DNA from: Mesorhizobium neociceri
GTDB taxonomy: Bacteria > Pseudomonadota > Alphaproteobacteria > Rhizobiales > Rhizobiaceae
Reading direction: 5' to 3'
DNA: 64,000 bases
NCBI RefSeq assembly: GCF_013520985.1
Contig: NZ_JACDTY010000001.1
Span: 1-64,000 of the forward strand
Both the position numbers and the translations under genes were made by a program. How positions within the stretch are numbered: position 1 is the stretch's first letter; every line of letters begins with the position of its first letter. Below the pieces are notes generated by a model. It saw nothing but the letters and a program-made list of their open reading frames with translations. It did not search any database and was not told the origin of the DNA. Shown here one piece after another: positions 1 through 8,785 of this stretch.

Positions 1-235
1 TCTCCTCGATCGCTTCCGCCGGCACCCGGCGCGTCGAAAGCTTGCCCAAACGCCGGTCGAGCAACCCAGCGTCCCCAGCCTCTTCGTAACGGTCTCGGTA
101 GCGCCGGAATTGCCGCTCCGACATGCCAAGCAACTCCCCAGCCTCCATCATCGAAAGATCGCCGCCATCCCACCGGCTCAAAACGTCCCGAAACTTCTGC
201 ATTCTCCGGTCCTGTAGCCATGCTGCCCGCTTCAT
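1..235 (-). CDS. Transposase, N-terminal part (ISNCY-like), cut by window edge
   Basis: The reading frame starts at an ATG at 235 and runs off the left edge without a stop, giving about 78 residues. It has a helix-turn-helix with the signature EAGELLGMSERQFRRYRDRY, followed by GLLDRRLGK. I recognise this as the N-terminal DNA-binding part of ISNCY-type transposases common in rhizobia. The catalytic DDE part would lie outside the window. It sits at the outer edge of the accessory region, next to a pair of short direct repeats that may belong to the element's end. Whether the IS is intact cannot be seen. Confidence 0.75.
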   Translation of the reverse strand, partial: MKRAAWLQDRRMQKFRDVLSRWDGGDLSMMEAGELLGMSERQFRRYRDRYEEAGDAGLLDRRLGKLSTRRVPAEAIEE

Positions 236-263
236 CCCCAGCCTCCATTGGCTGGCGATAAAA

Positions 264-299
264 CCGGACAACTCATCTGCTACCTAATCCGGACAACTC
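264..299. repeat. Paired 11-bp direct repeats upstream of the transposase
   Basis: The 11-mer CCGGACAACTC occurs at 264-274 and again at 289-299, a 25-bp period. It lies just upstream of the transposase start, where the end of the insertion sequence would be expected. This could be the subterminal transposase-binding repeat of the IS; the exact terminal inverted repeat cannot be set with only one end visible. Confidence 0.4.
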
Positions 300-313
300 G
301 TGTGCTTACGACA

Positions 314-502
314 CAGGATAGCTGATAGAGTCGACATTGCATGAGGATGTCACTATATAGCGGCGGCTTCGACCGCGTACCTCTGGTTGCGCCCACTACG
401 TATTGTGATACCTATTGTGATACAAATCGGTGATTAGAGCCGGGAAAAAACGAATAGAAACAACTACGTAGGGTCGCAAGCGATCCCAGCCAACGGTACC
501 AC
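314..502. repeat. Left copy of a diverged ~190-bp direct repeat (possible attachment site)
   Basis: This stretch is repeated in the same orientation at 46811-47019. The first 76 bp differ at about five positions, the middle differs in length, the 20-mer TGTGATACCTATTGTGATAC (404-423) is identical, and the last 22 bp (481-502, ending GGTACCAC) are identical. Similarity stops abruptly after 502. Two copies about 46.5 kb apart around accessory genes suggest attL/attR of an integrated element or of stacked elements, but no integrase gene is visible here. I could not fold the conserved end into a tRNA. Confidence 0.6.
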
Positions 503-955
503 AAATATTCGTTAACTAATTGATTTTGCTGCACAATTTCAAGATTCTGGCCGCCAATTTTGCTTCGTTCTACTCATCTGTGTTACCTATTGTGCTACTT
601 AGCGGACAAATTTGGGGTTCTGAACGAAACGGCTTTGGGCCTGTTCGTCAATTCTCTCCCTCTCGTTGATGGCACTCGTCACACGTAGCTCAGCTCACGC
701 GCTTTCGAAAGACCCTGCAACGACGCGTGCGGTAATCGGCGGCAACGACGTGCAATTAGGTCGGTTCTGAACTCGGCCACGGCCTCAAAATGCTCGAAGG
801 CGCTCGCCATTCGGTTGATCTCTGCCGATCTGGCAGCCGATTCCGATGGAATTCTTTTAGAAGGTATCCAGCCCCATGGGGGCAAAGGCGCTGCGGAGGC
901 GCCCTTCTCGTCATTCAGTCAGATAGACACTGGCCGTTGCAGCGGCACCACCTGG
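503..955. other. Gene-free stretch
   Basis: No credible gene was found. The only structure noted is TGTGTTACCTATTGTGCTAC at 579-598, an 18/20 match to the motif in the flanking repeats, so the end structure of the putative element extends at least to about 600. Short frames here have no family resemblance. Confidence 0.5.
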
Positions 956-1474
956 TCACCCATTGCTGCCGCGCAGCGTTTCGAACAGGAACCAGACGCG
1001 CTTCTCGCCCTCGTCGATCCAGTTCTCCAGCAGGCTGGCGGTGGCGACGTCGCCGTACTCGTCGCAGAGCTCGTGCATCGTGCGCATGCTTGCCACCAGC
1101 GTTGCATTGTCCTCGCGCAGTTCGGCGAGCATCTCGTGCGGGTGGACGAAATCGGCGTCATTGTCCTGGAGCCGCTGCCGGCGGGAAATATCTCCGATCG
1201 ACCTGATGGTGCCGGCGCCGAGCGCGCGCGCCCGCTCTGCCAAGGGATCCGTCATTGCAAGGATTTCCGCGCTCTGGTCGTCCAGCAAAAGGTGGTAGCC
1301 GCGGAAATGGGGACCCGACATGTGCCAATGGAAATTCTTCGTCTTCAGATAGAGCGCGAAGATGTCGGCAAGCAGCACCGTCGCGGCGGCCCCGATGTCC
1401 TTCGTTGCGTCCATTCTCAGGCCGGTCGGGGTCTTTAGGTCGTAAGCTATACGCGATTTACCGGTCGTGTTCAT
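956..1474 (-). CDS. dps: Dps-type ferritin-like DNA-protection protein
   Basis: This is a 172-residue member of the Dps family, which stores iron oxidised by peroxide and coats DNA in starved or stressed cells. The ferroxidase pattern is complete and correctly spaced: His49, His61, Asp65, Asp76 and Glu80, matching the H-x11-H-x3-D-x10-D-x3-E layout of known Dps proteins. The start at 1474 was chosen because AGGAAC lies just upstream; an upstream in-frame ATG at 1522 would add 16 unconserved residues. It ends the minus-strand run, 58 bp after the DUF1275 gene, so it may be co-transcribed. Confidence 0.93.
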   Translation of the reverse strand: MNTTGKSRIAYDLKTPTGLRMDATKDIGAAATVLLADIFALYLKTKNFHWHMSGPHFRGYHLLLDDQSAEILAMTDPLAERARALGAGTIRSIGDISRRQRLQDNDADFVHPHEMLAELREDNATLVASMRTMHELCDEYGDVATASLLENWIDEGEKRVWFLFETLRGSNG

Positions 1475-1532
1475 GAGACAGTTCCTGGTTGCAAGGGCGG
1501 ACATCCGGCGGGTGCTTGACACATTGTCGGGC

Positions 1533-2213
1533 TCACGCCTGAGAGGCTTCGTCGGAAAGGGTCAAGAGGCTGATGGCGACCAGGCCAACAGGCACGACGA
1601 AGCACCAGGTCGGGGAGGCGACGAAGGCCAGTGCCGCGGCAGCGCAGCCGATTGCAAAACAGAAGAGGCTAGTTGCCATGCGTTTCAGCCGCTCCTTGAC
1701 CTCACGCATGTGATCGGTTGCCGTGCCGGACATGAGGTCGGCGAGGTCGATCATGATCTGCGTCGTCGTGCCGGTCATCAGCGTCGTCGGCGGCAGCTTG
1801 GAAAGATGGGCCCGGTGCAGCCCGTTCTGGATCGCCATGGCCGTCACGAGGGTCATCCCGATGCCTATCGCAGCCACCGAGTCGCCATTCGAGACAGGAC
1901 CGTGAACGTAGGCTGCGATGGCGGCGATCGCGAACAGCACAAACATGAGGGACAAGAGTGTGACGATGGCTCTTCGTCCGGCGAGCTTGAGCCGAAGGGA
2001 CAACACACTTGTGAGCAGGATGACGATACAGAAGATCGGCAATGCAAGGAGCTTTGCGATGACCCCTGTCGTTCCGAAGACAAGCGCCGCGCCCAGCGTC
2101 ACGAAGTTCCCCGTGACATGGGCGGTGAAGAGGCCGGCAAGGGCCAGGAAGCCCATTGTGTCGACGTAGCCGCCGTTGAAACTGAGAAGGACACCGAGCG
2201 ACGGTCTGGCCAT
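1533..2213 (-). CDS. DUF1275 (YoaK-type) membrane protein
   Basis: This 226-residue protein has about six hydrophobic segments and the N-terminal signature GGYVDTMGFLALAGLFTAHVTGN, typical of the DUF1275/YoaK family (only the pattern GGYxD...F.A.VTGN matters). The family consists of small integral membrane proteins of unknown transport role. The second motif, TTLMTGTTTQ near residue 145, resembles the first, as expected for an internal two-fold repeat. It lies between DoxX and Dps on the same strand. The start at 2213 places the motif at the usual distance from the N-terminus. Substrate unknown. Confidence 0.85.
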   Translation of the reverse strand: MARPSLGVLLSFNGGYVDTMGFLALAGLFTAHVTGNFVTLGAALVFGTTGVIAKLLALPIFCIVILLTSVLSLRLKLAGRRAIVTLLSLMFVLFAIAAIAAYVHGPVSNGDSVAAIGIGMTLVTAMAIQNGLHRAHLSKLPPTTLMTGTTTQIMIDLADLMSGTATDHMREVKERLKRMATSLFCFAIGCAAAALAFVASPTWCFVVPVGLVAISLLTLSDEASQA

Positions 2214-2311
2214 GGATATCTCCGCTTTCGCTATTTTCGCTGACGATTCAGGTCCGAACTCAGAGCGTGTGCAAGCAACGATCGTTCTCGGACCGTTGCT
2301 ATCATTTGAAG

Positions 2312-2809
2312 CTACCCTTTTTGGATGTCGGGAGCGGCAGCTCGGCCGAAGGAACGATATTGGGCCGGTCTTGAATTCCGGCGATTGGCGAGGTCGTTGG
2401 CGGCAACGAAGACAAAGGCTCCGGCAAGCCCGACATGCTCGAAAAAAGCATTCATGGCCATTGACTGCTGGGGGCCGGGCGGCAGTTCCCAGAACCGCAG
2501 CGCTATCCAGGTCGCGGCCAGTGTAAAGGCGGCGAGCGCCAGCGCACCGATCCAACGCCAGTAACCAGTCAAAATCAGCGCTGACATTGCGAATTCGAAG
2601 ACGATGACAGCAGCGGCGAAGAATGGCGCGGGCGACAGTCCGAAATGCTCCATCTCGGCGACAGCGCCGCCGAAATCGAGGAGCTTGACGATCGGCCCCT
2701 GGATATAGGCGGCGCACAGGGCAAGCAGCGCGAGTATGCGCAGGGCAGGTGCGGTGAGCAGTCTGCCGATGAAACTCTGTTCAACCGCCTGGATAGCTTT
2801 CGTGTTCAT
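2312..2809 (-). CDS. DoxX family membrane protein
   Basis: This 165-residue protein has four hydrophobic helices. The pattern of a helix followed by GPIVKLLDF, then a second helix with FEFAMSALILTGYWRW, fits the DoxX/SURF4-like family of small membrane proteins often found near redox or hydrolase genes. It starts 15 bp after the amidohydrolase stop, which suggests translational coupling and a shared transcript. Related clusters of amidohydrolase, XapX, isochorismatase and DoxX genes occur in other proteobacteria, but their joint role is not established. Confidence 0.85.
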   Translation of the reverse strand: MNTKAIQAVEQSFIGRLLTAPALRILALLALCAAYIQGPIVKLLDFGGAVAEMEHFGLSPAPFFAAAVIVFEFAMSALILTGYWRWIGALALAAFTLAATWIALRFWELPPGPQQSMAMNAFFEHVGLAGAFVFVAANDLANRRNSRPAQYRSFGRAAAPDIQKG

Positions 2810-2824
2810 GAATGGCTCCCTGGA

Positions 2825-4714
2825 TCAGACGGCCCAGCAACTGCAGCCGAGCGCACCGAAAAAATTTTTGATGTCGGACACCGGCAGCTTCGACGTCCAG
2901 GCGCCGGCATGGTCGTGACCGTGAACACCGCATGCGGATGAACAGCCGCAGGAGGTGATCGCAGTTCTTTGCAGCACATGGCGCCCGGCTCCGTCGGCTT
3001 CGCCCCAGGCGCCATAGCCGCCGAAGACGCGCACCGGTGACCAGTCCGGCATTGCGGGCGGGACGGCGCTCTCGTCGAGAGCACCGAAATCGCCCGCGCC
3101 GTAGACCACCTTGCCGCCGACAATGGTGAGTTCGGAGGTGAGAAGGGAGATCTCGTCTTCGGTACAGGCGAAGAAGTCCTTGTCGGGGACGATGAGGTCG
3201 GCGAGATGGCCTTTTTCGATCCGGCCCCTCTTGCCCTCGTCGTTCGAAAACCAGGTGACGTTCTCGGTCCACATGCGAAGCGCCGTCTCACGGTCGAGGC
3301 AATTGCGGCGCGGGTAGATCCGCATGCCGCCGACGGTGCGCCCCGTGATCATCCAGGCGAGCGAGACCCATGGATTGTAGGAGGCGACACGGGTGGCATC
3401 GGTGCCGGCCGAAACGCGCACACCCCGCTCCAGCATCTTTGCGATCGGCGGCGTCGCCTCGGCGGCGCCCTGGCCGTAGCGTTCGACGAAGTACTCGCCC
3501 TGGTAGGCCATGCGATGCTGGACGGCGATGCCGCCACCCAGCGCTGCGACCCGGTCGATCGATTCCTCGGAAATCGTCTCGGCATGATCGAAGAACCAGT
3601 TCAGGCCCTCGAGCGGAACATCCTGGTTAACCTTCTCGAAGACGTCGAGCGCCCGGCTGATGGTCTCGTCATAGGTGGCGTGCAGCCGCCACGGCCAGCG
3701 GTTCTGCGCAAGGATGCGGATGACGTCCTCGATCTCGCCTTCCATGTCCGGCGACATGTCCGGACGCGGCTCGCGGAAATCCTCGAAATCAGCGGCCGAG
3801 AAGACGAGCATTTCGCCAGCGCCGTTGTGGCGGAAATAGTCCGACCCCTGTTTGTATTTGACCGAGGAGGTCCATTTGAGGAAGTCGTCCTTTTCCTCCT
3901 TCGGCTTTTGCGTGAAGAGGTTGTAGGCAAGCCGCACCGTCATGAGGCCGTCGTCGGCAAGCTTCTGGATAACCGCGTAGTCGTCCGGATAGTTCTGGAA
4001 GCCGCCGCCGGCGTCGATGACGCCGGTCACGCCGAGACGGTTGAGTTCGCGCATGAAATGACGGGTGGAATTGACCTGGTAGTCGAAGGGCAGCTTCGGG
4101 CCTCTGGCGAGCGTTGCATAGAGGATACCGGCGTTCGGCTTGGCGAGCAGCAGACCGGTCGGGTTGCCGGTCGCGTCACGGGCGATCTCGCCGCCGGGTG
4201 GATTCGGCGTGTCCTTGGTGTAGCCGACGGCGCGCAGTGCTGCGGCGTTGAGCAGAGCGCGATCGTAAAGATGGAGAATGAACACCGGCGTGTCGGGGGC
4301 GACGACGTTGAGTTCCTCGATAGTCGGCAGGCGTTTTTCGGCGAACTGATGCTCGGTGAAGCCGCCGATGACCCGCACCCATTGCGGCGGCGGAGTGATA
4401 TCGACCTGCCGCTTCAGCATCGCCATGGCATCGGCCAGCGAGCGGACACCGTCCCAGCGCAGTTCCATGTTGAAATTCAGCCCGCCGCGGACGACGTGCG
4501 TATGGTTGTCGATCAGCCCGGGCAGCACACGCTTGCCCTTGAGATCGACAATCCTGGTGCTGGCGCCAGCTGATGCCATGATATCCTGGTCGTGGCCGAC
4601 AGCCAGGACCTTGCCGTCCTTGATGGCGACGGCGCTCGCCGTGGGATTGGAGCGGTCAAGCGTGGTGATCAGCCCATGATGCAGGATCAGGTCGGCGGTG
4701 GTGTCTTCAACCAT
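2825..4714 (-). CDS. YtcJ-type amidohydrolase (amidohydrolase family 3)
   Basis: This 629-residue metal-dependent hydrolase carries the first metal-binding motif NHTHV near residue 68, after the typical beta-sandwich with LKGKRVLPGLIDNHTH. Later family features are HATYDETISRA and SAGTDATRVASYNPW near residue 440, and KGHLADLIVPDKDFF, which closes the sandwich. The last 50 residues are unusual: they contain CGCSSACGVHGHDHAG and a further CSC near the end, a likely extra metal site. Substrate unknown. It is 27 bp downstream of XapX and 15 bp upstream of DoxX, so very likely part of one operon. Confidence 0.9.
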   Translation of the reverse strand: MVEDTTADLILHHGLITTLDRSNPTASAVAIKDGKVLAVGHDQDIMASAGASTRIVDLKGKRVLPGLIDNHTHVVRGGLNFNMELRWDGVRSLADAMAMLKRQVDITPPPQWVRVIGGFTEHQFAEKRLPTIEELNVVAPDTPVFILHLYDRALLNAAALRAVGYTKDTPNPPGGEIARDATGNPTGLLLAKPNAGILYATLARGPKLPFDYQVNSTRHFMRELNRLGVTGVIDAGGGFQNYPDDYAVIQKLADDGLMTVRLAYNLFTQKPKEEKDDFLKWTSSVKYKQGSDYFRHNGAGEMLVFSAADFEDFREPRPDMSPDMEGEIEDVIRILAQNRWPWRLHATYDETISRALDVFEKVNQDVPLEGLNWFFDHAETISEESIDRVAALGGGIAVQHRMAYQGEYFVERYGQGAAEATPPIAKMLERGVRVSAGTDATRVASYNPWVSLAWMITGRTVGGMRIYPRRNCLDRETALRMWTENVTWFSNDEGKRGRIEKGHLADLIVPDKDFFACTEDEISLLTSELTIVGGKVVYGAGDFGALDESAVPPAMPDWSPVRVFGGYGAWGEADGAGRHVLQRTAITSCGCSSACGVHGHDHAGAWTSKLPVSDIKNFFGALGCSCWAV

Positions 4715-4741
4715 GGTTCGTTGCCTCGCAGATGTTGGAAT

Positions 4742-5029
4742 TCAACCCTGTGTGCTCTTGTCTGCGCGCCGGACTTCCGATGCCTCGGACGGCATGCCGC
4801 CTTGAGGCAAATGCCCGAATACATGCGGGCGTACCTGATGCAGCCACGACAGAGCCGCCGGTTCGTTGCGCCACAGGCTCTTGACAAGCGGCGGCAGTTG
4901 TTCGCCGACGAGGATGCCAAGAAGGCCGACAAGCGCGATGATCGGCGGTGCGGGGGAGCGGACATTCAACAGTCCATAGATGACGCCGACGAGAAGGCCG
5001 GCGGCAAGCGAGATGACATAGGGTTTCAT
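4742..5029 (-). CDS. XapX domain protein (DUF1427)
   Basis: This 95-residue protein has two hydrophobic segments in its first 50 residues, with the family pattern LAAGLLVGVIYGLL...APPIIALVGLLGILVGEQ (key parts GxxxGxxYGL and PAPP). XapX is a small inner-membrane protein family, named after the E. coli xanthosine operon, without a proven function. The C-terminal 45 residues are charged and probably cytoplasmic. It lies between the isochorismatase-like and amidohydrolase genes on the same strand. Confidence 0.85.
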   Translation of the reverse strand: MKPYVISLAAGLLVGVIYGLLNVRSPAPPIIALVGLLGILVGEQLPPLVKSLWRNEPAALSWLHQVRPHVFGHLPQGGMPSEASEVRRADKSTQG

Positions 5030-5100
5030 GGGGCGCTCCAGGAGAACGGAAGGGACTGCCTGGTGGCGCCGGCGAAATCGCCAGCGCCACTCCGGACGTT

Positions 5101-5766
5101 CTAGCCTTCGTGCGCGCTGAACATGGTCTTGGCATAGATGACGCCGAGGCCATAAGCGCCGCCGAACTTCTTGGCGAAGCCAGTCGTCATGTCGTAGGTG
5201 TCGCCGCGAGCCCAGTCGCGCTGCAGTTCCAGCAGGTATTGCAGCGATGTCATCGGCCGCACGCCGGCCTGGATCATCCGCTGCATGGCGCGCTCATGCG
5301 CTTCGTCGGAGACGTCGCCGCAGGCGTCCGCAATAGCGTAGACCTCGAAGCCCTGGTCGAGTGCGGAGAGCGCCGGGCCGACGATGCAGACGCTGGTCCA
5401 CAGGCCGCACAGGACGAGACGCTTCTTGCCGATCGCATTGACCTGCTTGATGACGGCGGCGTCCTCCCAGGTGTTCATGGAGGTACGGTCGAGCAGCGGC
5501 TGGCCGGGAAAGGCAGCTGTGATCTCGTCGAACATCGGTCCCGAGAACGTCTTCTCGGCCACGGTGGTCAGGATCGTCGAAACGCCGAAGCCTGCCGCGG
5601 CATGGGCGACCAGCGCGGCGTTGTTGCGCAACAGGACGGCATCGATCGACTTGGTGGCAAAGGACATTTGCGACTGGAAATCGATCATGATCAGCGTGTG
5701 GTCCTTCGGCGAAATCAGCTCTGAACCGGGTTTGGGAGTGGCATTTGTCGGCATGGTCGTCCTCAC
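5101..5766 (-). CDS. Isochorismatase-fold cysteine hydrolase (YcaC-like)
   Basis: This protein of about 221 residues has the isochorismatase/nicotinamidase fold. Expected catalytic residues are visible: Asp in LIMIDFQSQM, Lys in TVAEKTFSG and Cys in LCGLWTSVC. The C-terminal extension with ARGDTYDMTTGFAKKFGGAYG resembles YcaC-type hydrolases rather than nicotinamidase. An alternative start lies four codons downstream at 5754. It is the first gene of the minus-strand run that continues through XapX, amidohydrolase and DoxX. Substrate unknown; the neighbouring amidohydrolase suggests two-step hydrolysis of an amide or imide (inference). Confidence 0.85.
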   Translation of the reverse strand: MRTTMPTNATPKPGSELISPKDHTLIMIDFQSQMSFATKSIDAVLLRNNAALVAHAAAGFGVSTILTTVAEKTFSGPMFDEITAAFPGQPLLDRTSMNTWEDAAVIKQVNAIGKKRLVLCGLWTSVCIVGPALSALDQGFEVYAIADACGDVSDEAHERAMQRMIQAGVRPMTSLQYLLELQRDWARGDTYDMTTGFAKKFGGAYGLGVIYAKTMFSAHEG

Positions 5767-6136
5767 TTGGGATGGGATTGACGTTCGGTGCGGAGCCTTG
5801 CCCTGCGAATGTGTCTGCGACTACACGCAGCGCTATCGAGAGGGGTCGGGAGGCCTCGTTTCCGTGGTTCGCACCTGACCACGCGCTGAAATTCGGGGCT
5901 TGTAGGAAGTGTCCGCGCTTTTGACAGTTCTCGCAGGATTACCGGCGGCTACTTCGGATGGCGCGAGTTCCGATATCGATCATGCATGAGACGTCAAAAA
6001 GCCCAGCGCTTTGTACAAGCGCCGGACACCGGCCTGTGGTCGAAGGATGCTTCGTGAGCAGAAGTGTCGAGACGGCTGAGGAGCAGTCTGCTGCCAGCCT
6101 CTTTCGCTAGGCGTTGGCTTCAATGAGGAAGGGTCA
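5767..6136. other. Divergent intergenic region
   Basis: This 370-bp stretch separates the minus-strand hydrolase run from the plus-strand patatin and transporter run, so it must hold promoters for both directions. I see no convincing -35/-10 pair, palindrome or small gene. GAGGAAGGG at 6125-6133 serves as ribosome-binding site for the next gene. Confidence 0.4.
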
Positions 6137-7558
6137 ATGACGACAGTCCGGACCTCATGGTCACCGGAAGGCAGCTGGTCCCGGTCCTTCTCTCGCCGCA
6201 CGACTGCATGGTCTCCCGCCACCCCGCGCATCTTTCAGCGCGGCTGCAATCTCGTCCGTCGCTCCCGCAGGGCAGGGGCCAGAATGATTGCGCTTGGCCT
6301 GTGCGCAAGTCAGCTCACAGGATGCATTGCCGCCGTTCCCCGTGACAGCGTCCCACAGCAATTGGCGTCGGCGGCCGAGCCGCCCGGCTATCAGCGCGAT
6401 ATCCGGCTCTGGGGCGATTCCTATGCCAGCTATCCCGCCGAACGACTTGTCCGATTTCACGATGAGAGGCTGAAGGCGTCGAAGGCCGATCCGTCCATAA
6501 ATGTCAGAGCACTGAACGCCCTTACACTGTCGGGCGGTGGCAGCAGCGGCGCCTTCGGAGCCGGCATTCTCGCAGGCTGGGCCAAGGCCGGGACCAGACC
6601 AAAATTCGATATCGTCACCGGGATCAGCGCCGGCGCGCTGATCGCACCCTTTGCTTTCCTTGGTCCGGCCTATGACGACGAACTCAAGGCCGGATTCACC
6701 GAGGTTACCGACGCCAATATTTACACCAGGCACAGCCTTCTCGGCGCACTCTCCAGCGGCTCGTTCACCAGCAACGCGCCGCTCGCCAGGATGCTCGATG
6801 AACACATCACCGACGCCATGCTTGCCAAGATTGCCGGCGAGTATTCCAAGGGACGCCGCCTGTTTATCGGCACGACCAATCTCGATGCCGATCGGGCTGT
6901 CATCTGGGACATGGGGGCCATCGCTGCAAGTGGGCGGCCGGATCGCAGGAAACTGTTCAACGAGGTCATCCTCGCCTCCACGTCCATTCCCGGCATCTTT
7001 CCGCCCGTCGACCTCGAAGTGACCGCGGCCGGCAAGACCTATCACGAGATGCATGTCGATGGCGGCGCGGCCACCGAGGTCTTCCTCATGCCGGCCGGGC
7101 TGACGCTCGGCGACCTCGACAAAGCGTTCCACACGAAGGTGAACGCAAGGCTCTATGTGATCCGCAACGGCCGAACCACGCCGGAGTACAGTTCGGTCAA
7201 GGCCACCTTGCCCGGCATAGCCGAGAAGGCGCTTTCCTCGCTGATCAAGACGCAAGCCATCGGCGACCTTTACCGTCTCTACGCCGTCGCCAAACGTGAC
7301 GGGATCGACTTCAACTCGATAGACATCCCGGCCGATTTCACCGTCGAGGCCAAGAGCCCGTTCGACAAAAGCTTCATGCGCGCGCTTTACGCGAAAGGCT
7401 ACGAGATGGGCCGCAACGGCGTCACATGGAACAAGACACCGCCTGGATTCTGCGATGAGCCTTCCGTCGAGGGTCGGCTATGCGAAAGCGCCCATCGAGC
7501 TCAACCTCCGACGAGTGGTCGGGCCCTTTCGAGAAAGCAGTTGGAGACAACCGGATGA
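6137..7558 (+). CDS. Patatin-like phospholipase, probable lipoprotein
   Basis: The patatin core has all three signatures: the oxyanion loop GGGSSGAFG, the nucleophile elbow GISAG and the DGG motif in MHVDGGAA. It is therefore probably an active serine lipid acyl hydrolase using a Ser-Asp dyad. The N-terminus has a run of arginines, a hydrophobic stretch and the lipobox LTGC (Cys63), which predicts membrane anchoring in the envelope. Two starts are possible: 6137, used here because of a strong GGAAGG site and because it keeps the positive charges before the hydrophobic stretch, or 6284. It leads the cluster of HlyD and permease genes. Confidence 0.88.
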   Translation: MTTVRTSWSPEGSWSRSFSRRTTAWSPATPRIFQRGCNLVRRSRRAGARMIALGLCASQLTGCIAAVPRDSVPQQLASAAEPPGYQRDIRLWGDSYASYPAERLVRFHDERLKASKADPSINVRALNALTLSGGGSSGAFGAGILAGWAKAGTRPKFDIVTGISAGALIAPFAFLGPAYDDELKAGFTEVTDANIYTRHSLLGALSSGSFTSNAPLARMLDEHITDAMLAKIAGEYSKGRRLFIGTTNLDADRAVIWDMGAIAASGRPDRRKLFNEVILASTSIPGIFPPVDLEVTAAGKTYHEMHVDGGAATEVFLMPAGLTLGDLDKAFHTKVNARLYVIRNGRTTPEYSSVKATLPGIAEKALSSLIKTQAIGDLYRLYAVAKRDGIDFNSIDIPADFTVEAKSPFDKSFMRALYAKGYEMGRNGVTWNKTPPGFCDEPSVEGRLCESAHRAQPPTSGRALSRKQLETTG

Positions 7559-7600
7559 CAATCGCTATCAGGCGTTGTCCAAACAAAGCGGAGAAATACA

Positions 7601-8785
7601 GTGTCGGACATGTCGCGTGACCCGATGACCAAGCCATCGGATTCGACCGGCGAGTCGTTGCCGCCCGATCGTGTCGCGCCGGTCGCCCATTCTCAAAGTC
7701 TCGAAGCTCCGGATCGAAGCATTGAAAGCCCTGATGCGGAATTGCCGCAACCAGGCCCTCGCGCGCCGATCCCGGACCAGCTCGCCGCCTCCGAGCCACC
7801 CAGAACATCCAGAGTAGCTGCGATTATCGTCGCGCTCAGCGTGCTGGCGATCGTTGGCCTGTCATTGTGGTATCTCGTCCGGCCGCAGCCGCTTCTGGTC
7901 CAGGGCGAGGCCGATGCCACACGCGTCGACATTGCGGCTCGCATCGATGGCAGGGTCGGACGGCGACCGGTGTCGCGCGGCGACAACATCATGGCCGGGC
8001 AATTGCTGGTGGCGATCGACAACCCGCAGCTGTTGACGAAGCTCAACGAGGCGGAGGCAGCGAGGGTCGTCGCCCAGGCGGATTTCACGCGCATCCAGGT
8101 CGGCACTCGCGCCGAAGTGGTGGCGGAACGCAAGGCCGAGGCCGCGTCGGCGCAGGCCAGCTTGACGCTTGCCCAGCAGACCTACGACCGCGTCAAGCAG
8201 GTCACCCAGGGCGGCTTCGAGTCGGTCGCGAAGCTCGACGAGGCGACCGCCTCGCTGGATGTGGCCACCCGAACATTGGAGCAGGCAAAGCTCGCCTATC
8301 AGGAAGCTGTTGCCGGCTATACCGCGGAGGAACGCGGCGTGGCACAGGCTGCCGTCGCCAAGGCGGAAGCGACAATCGCAACCTTGCAGGCGCAGGTCGA
8401 CGAGATGACCGTCAAGGCGCCAATTGCAGGGCAGGTCTATCAGGTCGGTGCAGAACTCGGCGAGTATGTCTCGCCCGGCGTGCCGCTGCTTTCGCTGGTC
8501 GACCTCAGCGACGTCTGGCTGCATTTCGATCTCCGCGAGGACCTGGTGAAGGGTCTGAAGGTCGGCGACAGGTTCACGGTCAAAATCCCTGCACTTGGCG
8601 ACATGCCCATAACCGTCGAGGTGCGGACTATCGCCACCCGTGGTGAGTATGCCGGTTGGCGCGCAACGCGTGCGACGGGCGATTTCGACCTCAGGACCTT
8701 CGAGGTGCGGGCTTATCCAGTCGACAAGCTCCCCAACCTCAGGCCGGGCATGAGCGCCTACGCCGATTGGAACGGAGTGCACTGA
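7601..8785 (+). CDS. HlyD/EmrA-type periplasmic adaptor protein
   Basis: This 394-residue membrane-fusion protein has a cytoplasmic N-terminus rich in Pro and Ser, one transmembrane helix around residues 68-88, a half-lipoyl motif (DGRVGRRPVSRGDNI), a long Ala/Gln/Glu-rich coiled coil at about 135-255 and the second half-lipoyl motif (VKAPIAGQVYQV). Such adaptors connect inner-membrane exporters to the outer membrane. It overlaps the next gene by one base (TGATG), so it is translationally coupled to the permease. It is paralogous to the adaptor at 11111. Confidence 0.9.
   Translation: MSDMSRDPMTKPSDSTGESLPPDRVAPVAHSQSLEAPDRSIESPDAELPQPGPRAPIPDQLAASEPPRTSRVAAIIVALSVLAIVGLSLWYLVRPQPLLVQGEADATRVDIAARIDGRVGRRPVSRGDNIMAGQLLVAIDNPQLLTKLNEAEAARVVAQADFTRIQVGTRAEVVAERKAEAASAQASLTLAQQTYDRVKQVTQGGFESVAKLDEATASLDVATRTLEQAKLAYQEAVAGYTAEERGVAQAAVAKAEATIATLQAQVDEMTVKAPIAGQVYQVGAELGEYVSPGVPLLSLVDLSDVWLHFDLREDLVKGLKVGDRFTVKIPALGDMPITVEVRTIATRGEYAGWRATRATGDFDLRTFEVRAYPVDKLPNLRPGMSAYADWNGVH

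Noticed and set aside
481..502. Possible tRNA 3' end in the conserved repeat core
   Set aside because: The block ends in GGTACCAC and recalls a T-arm and CCA end, but neither copy has a T-loop of the GTTCRA type and no cloverleaf could be drawn.
3206..4573. 455-codon open frame on the plus strand
   Set aside because: It is the antisense shadow of the amidohydrolase gene. The composition is that of a reversed high-GC gene and no family is recognisable.
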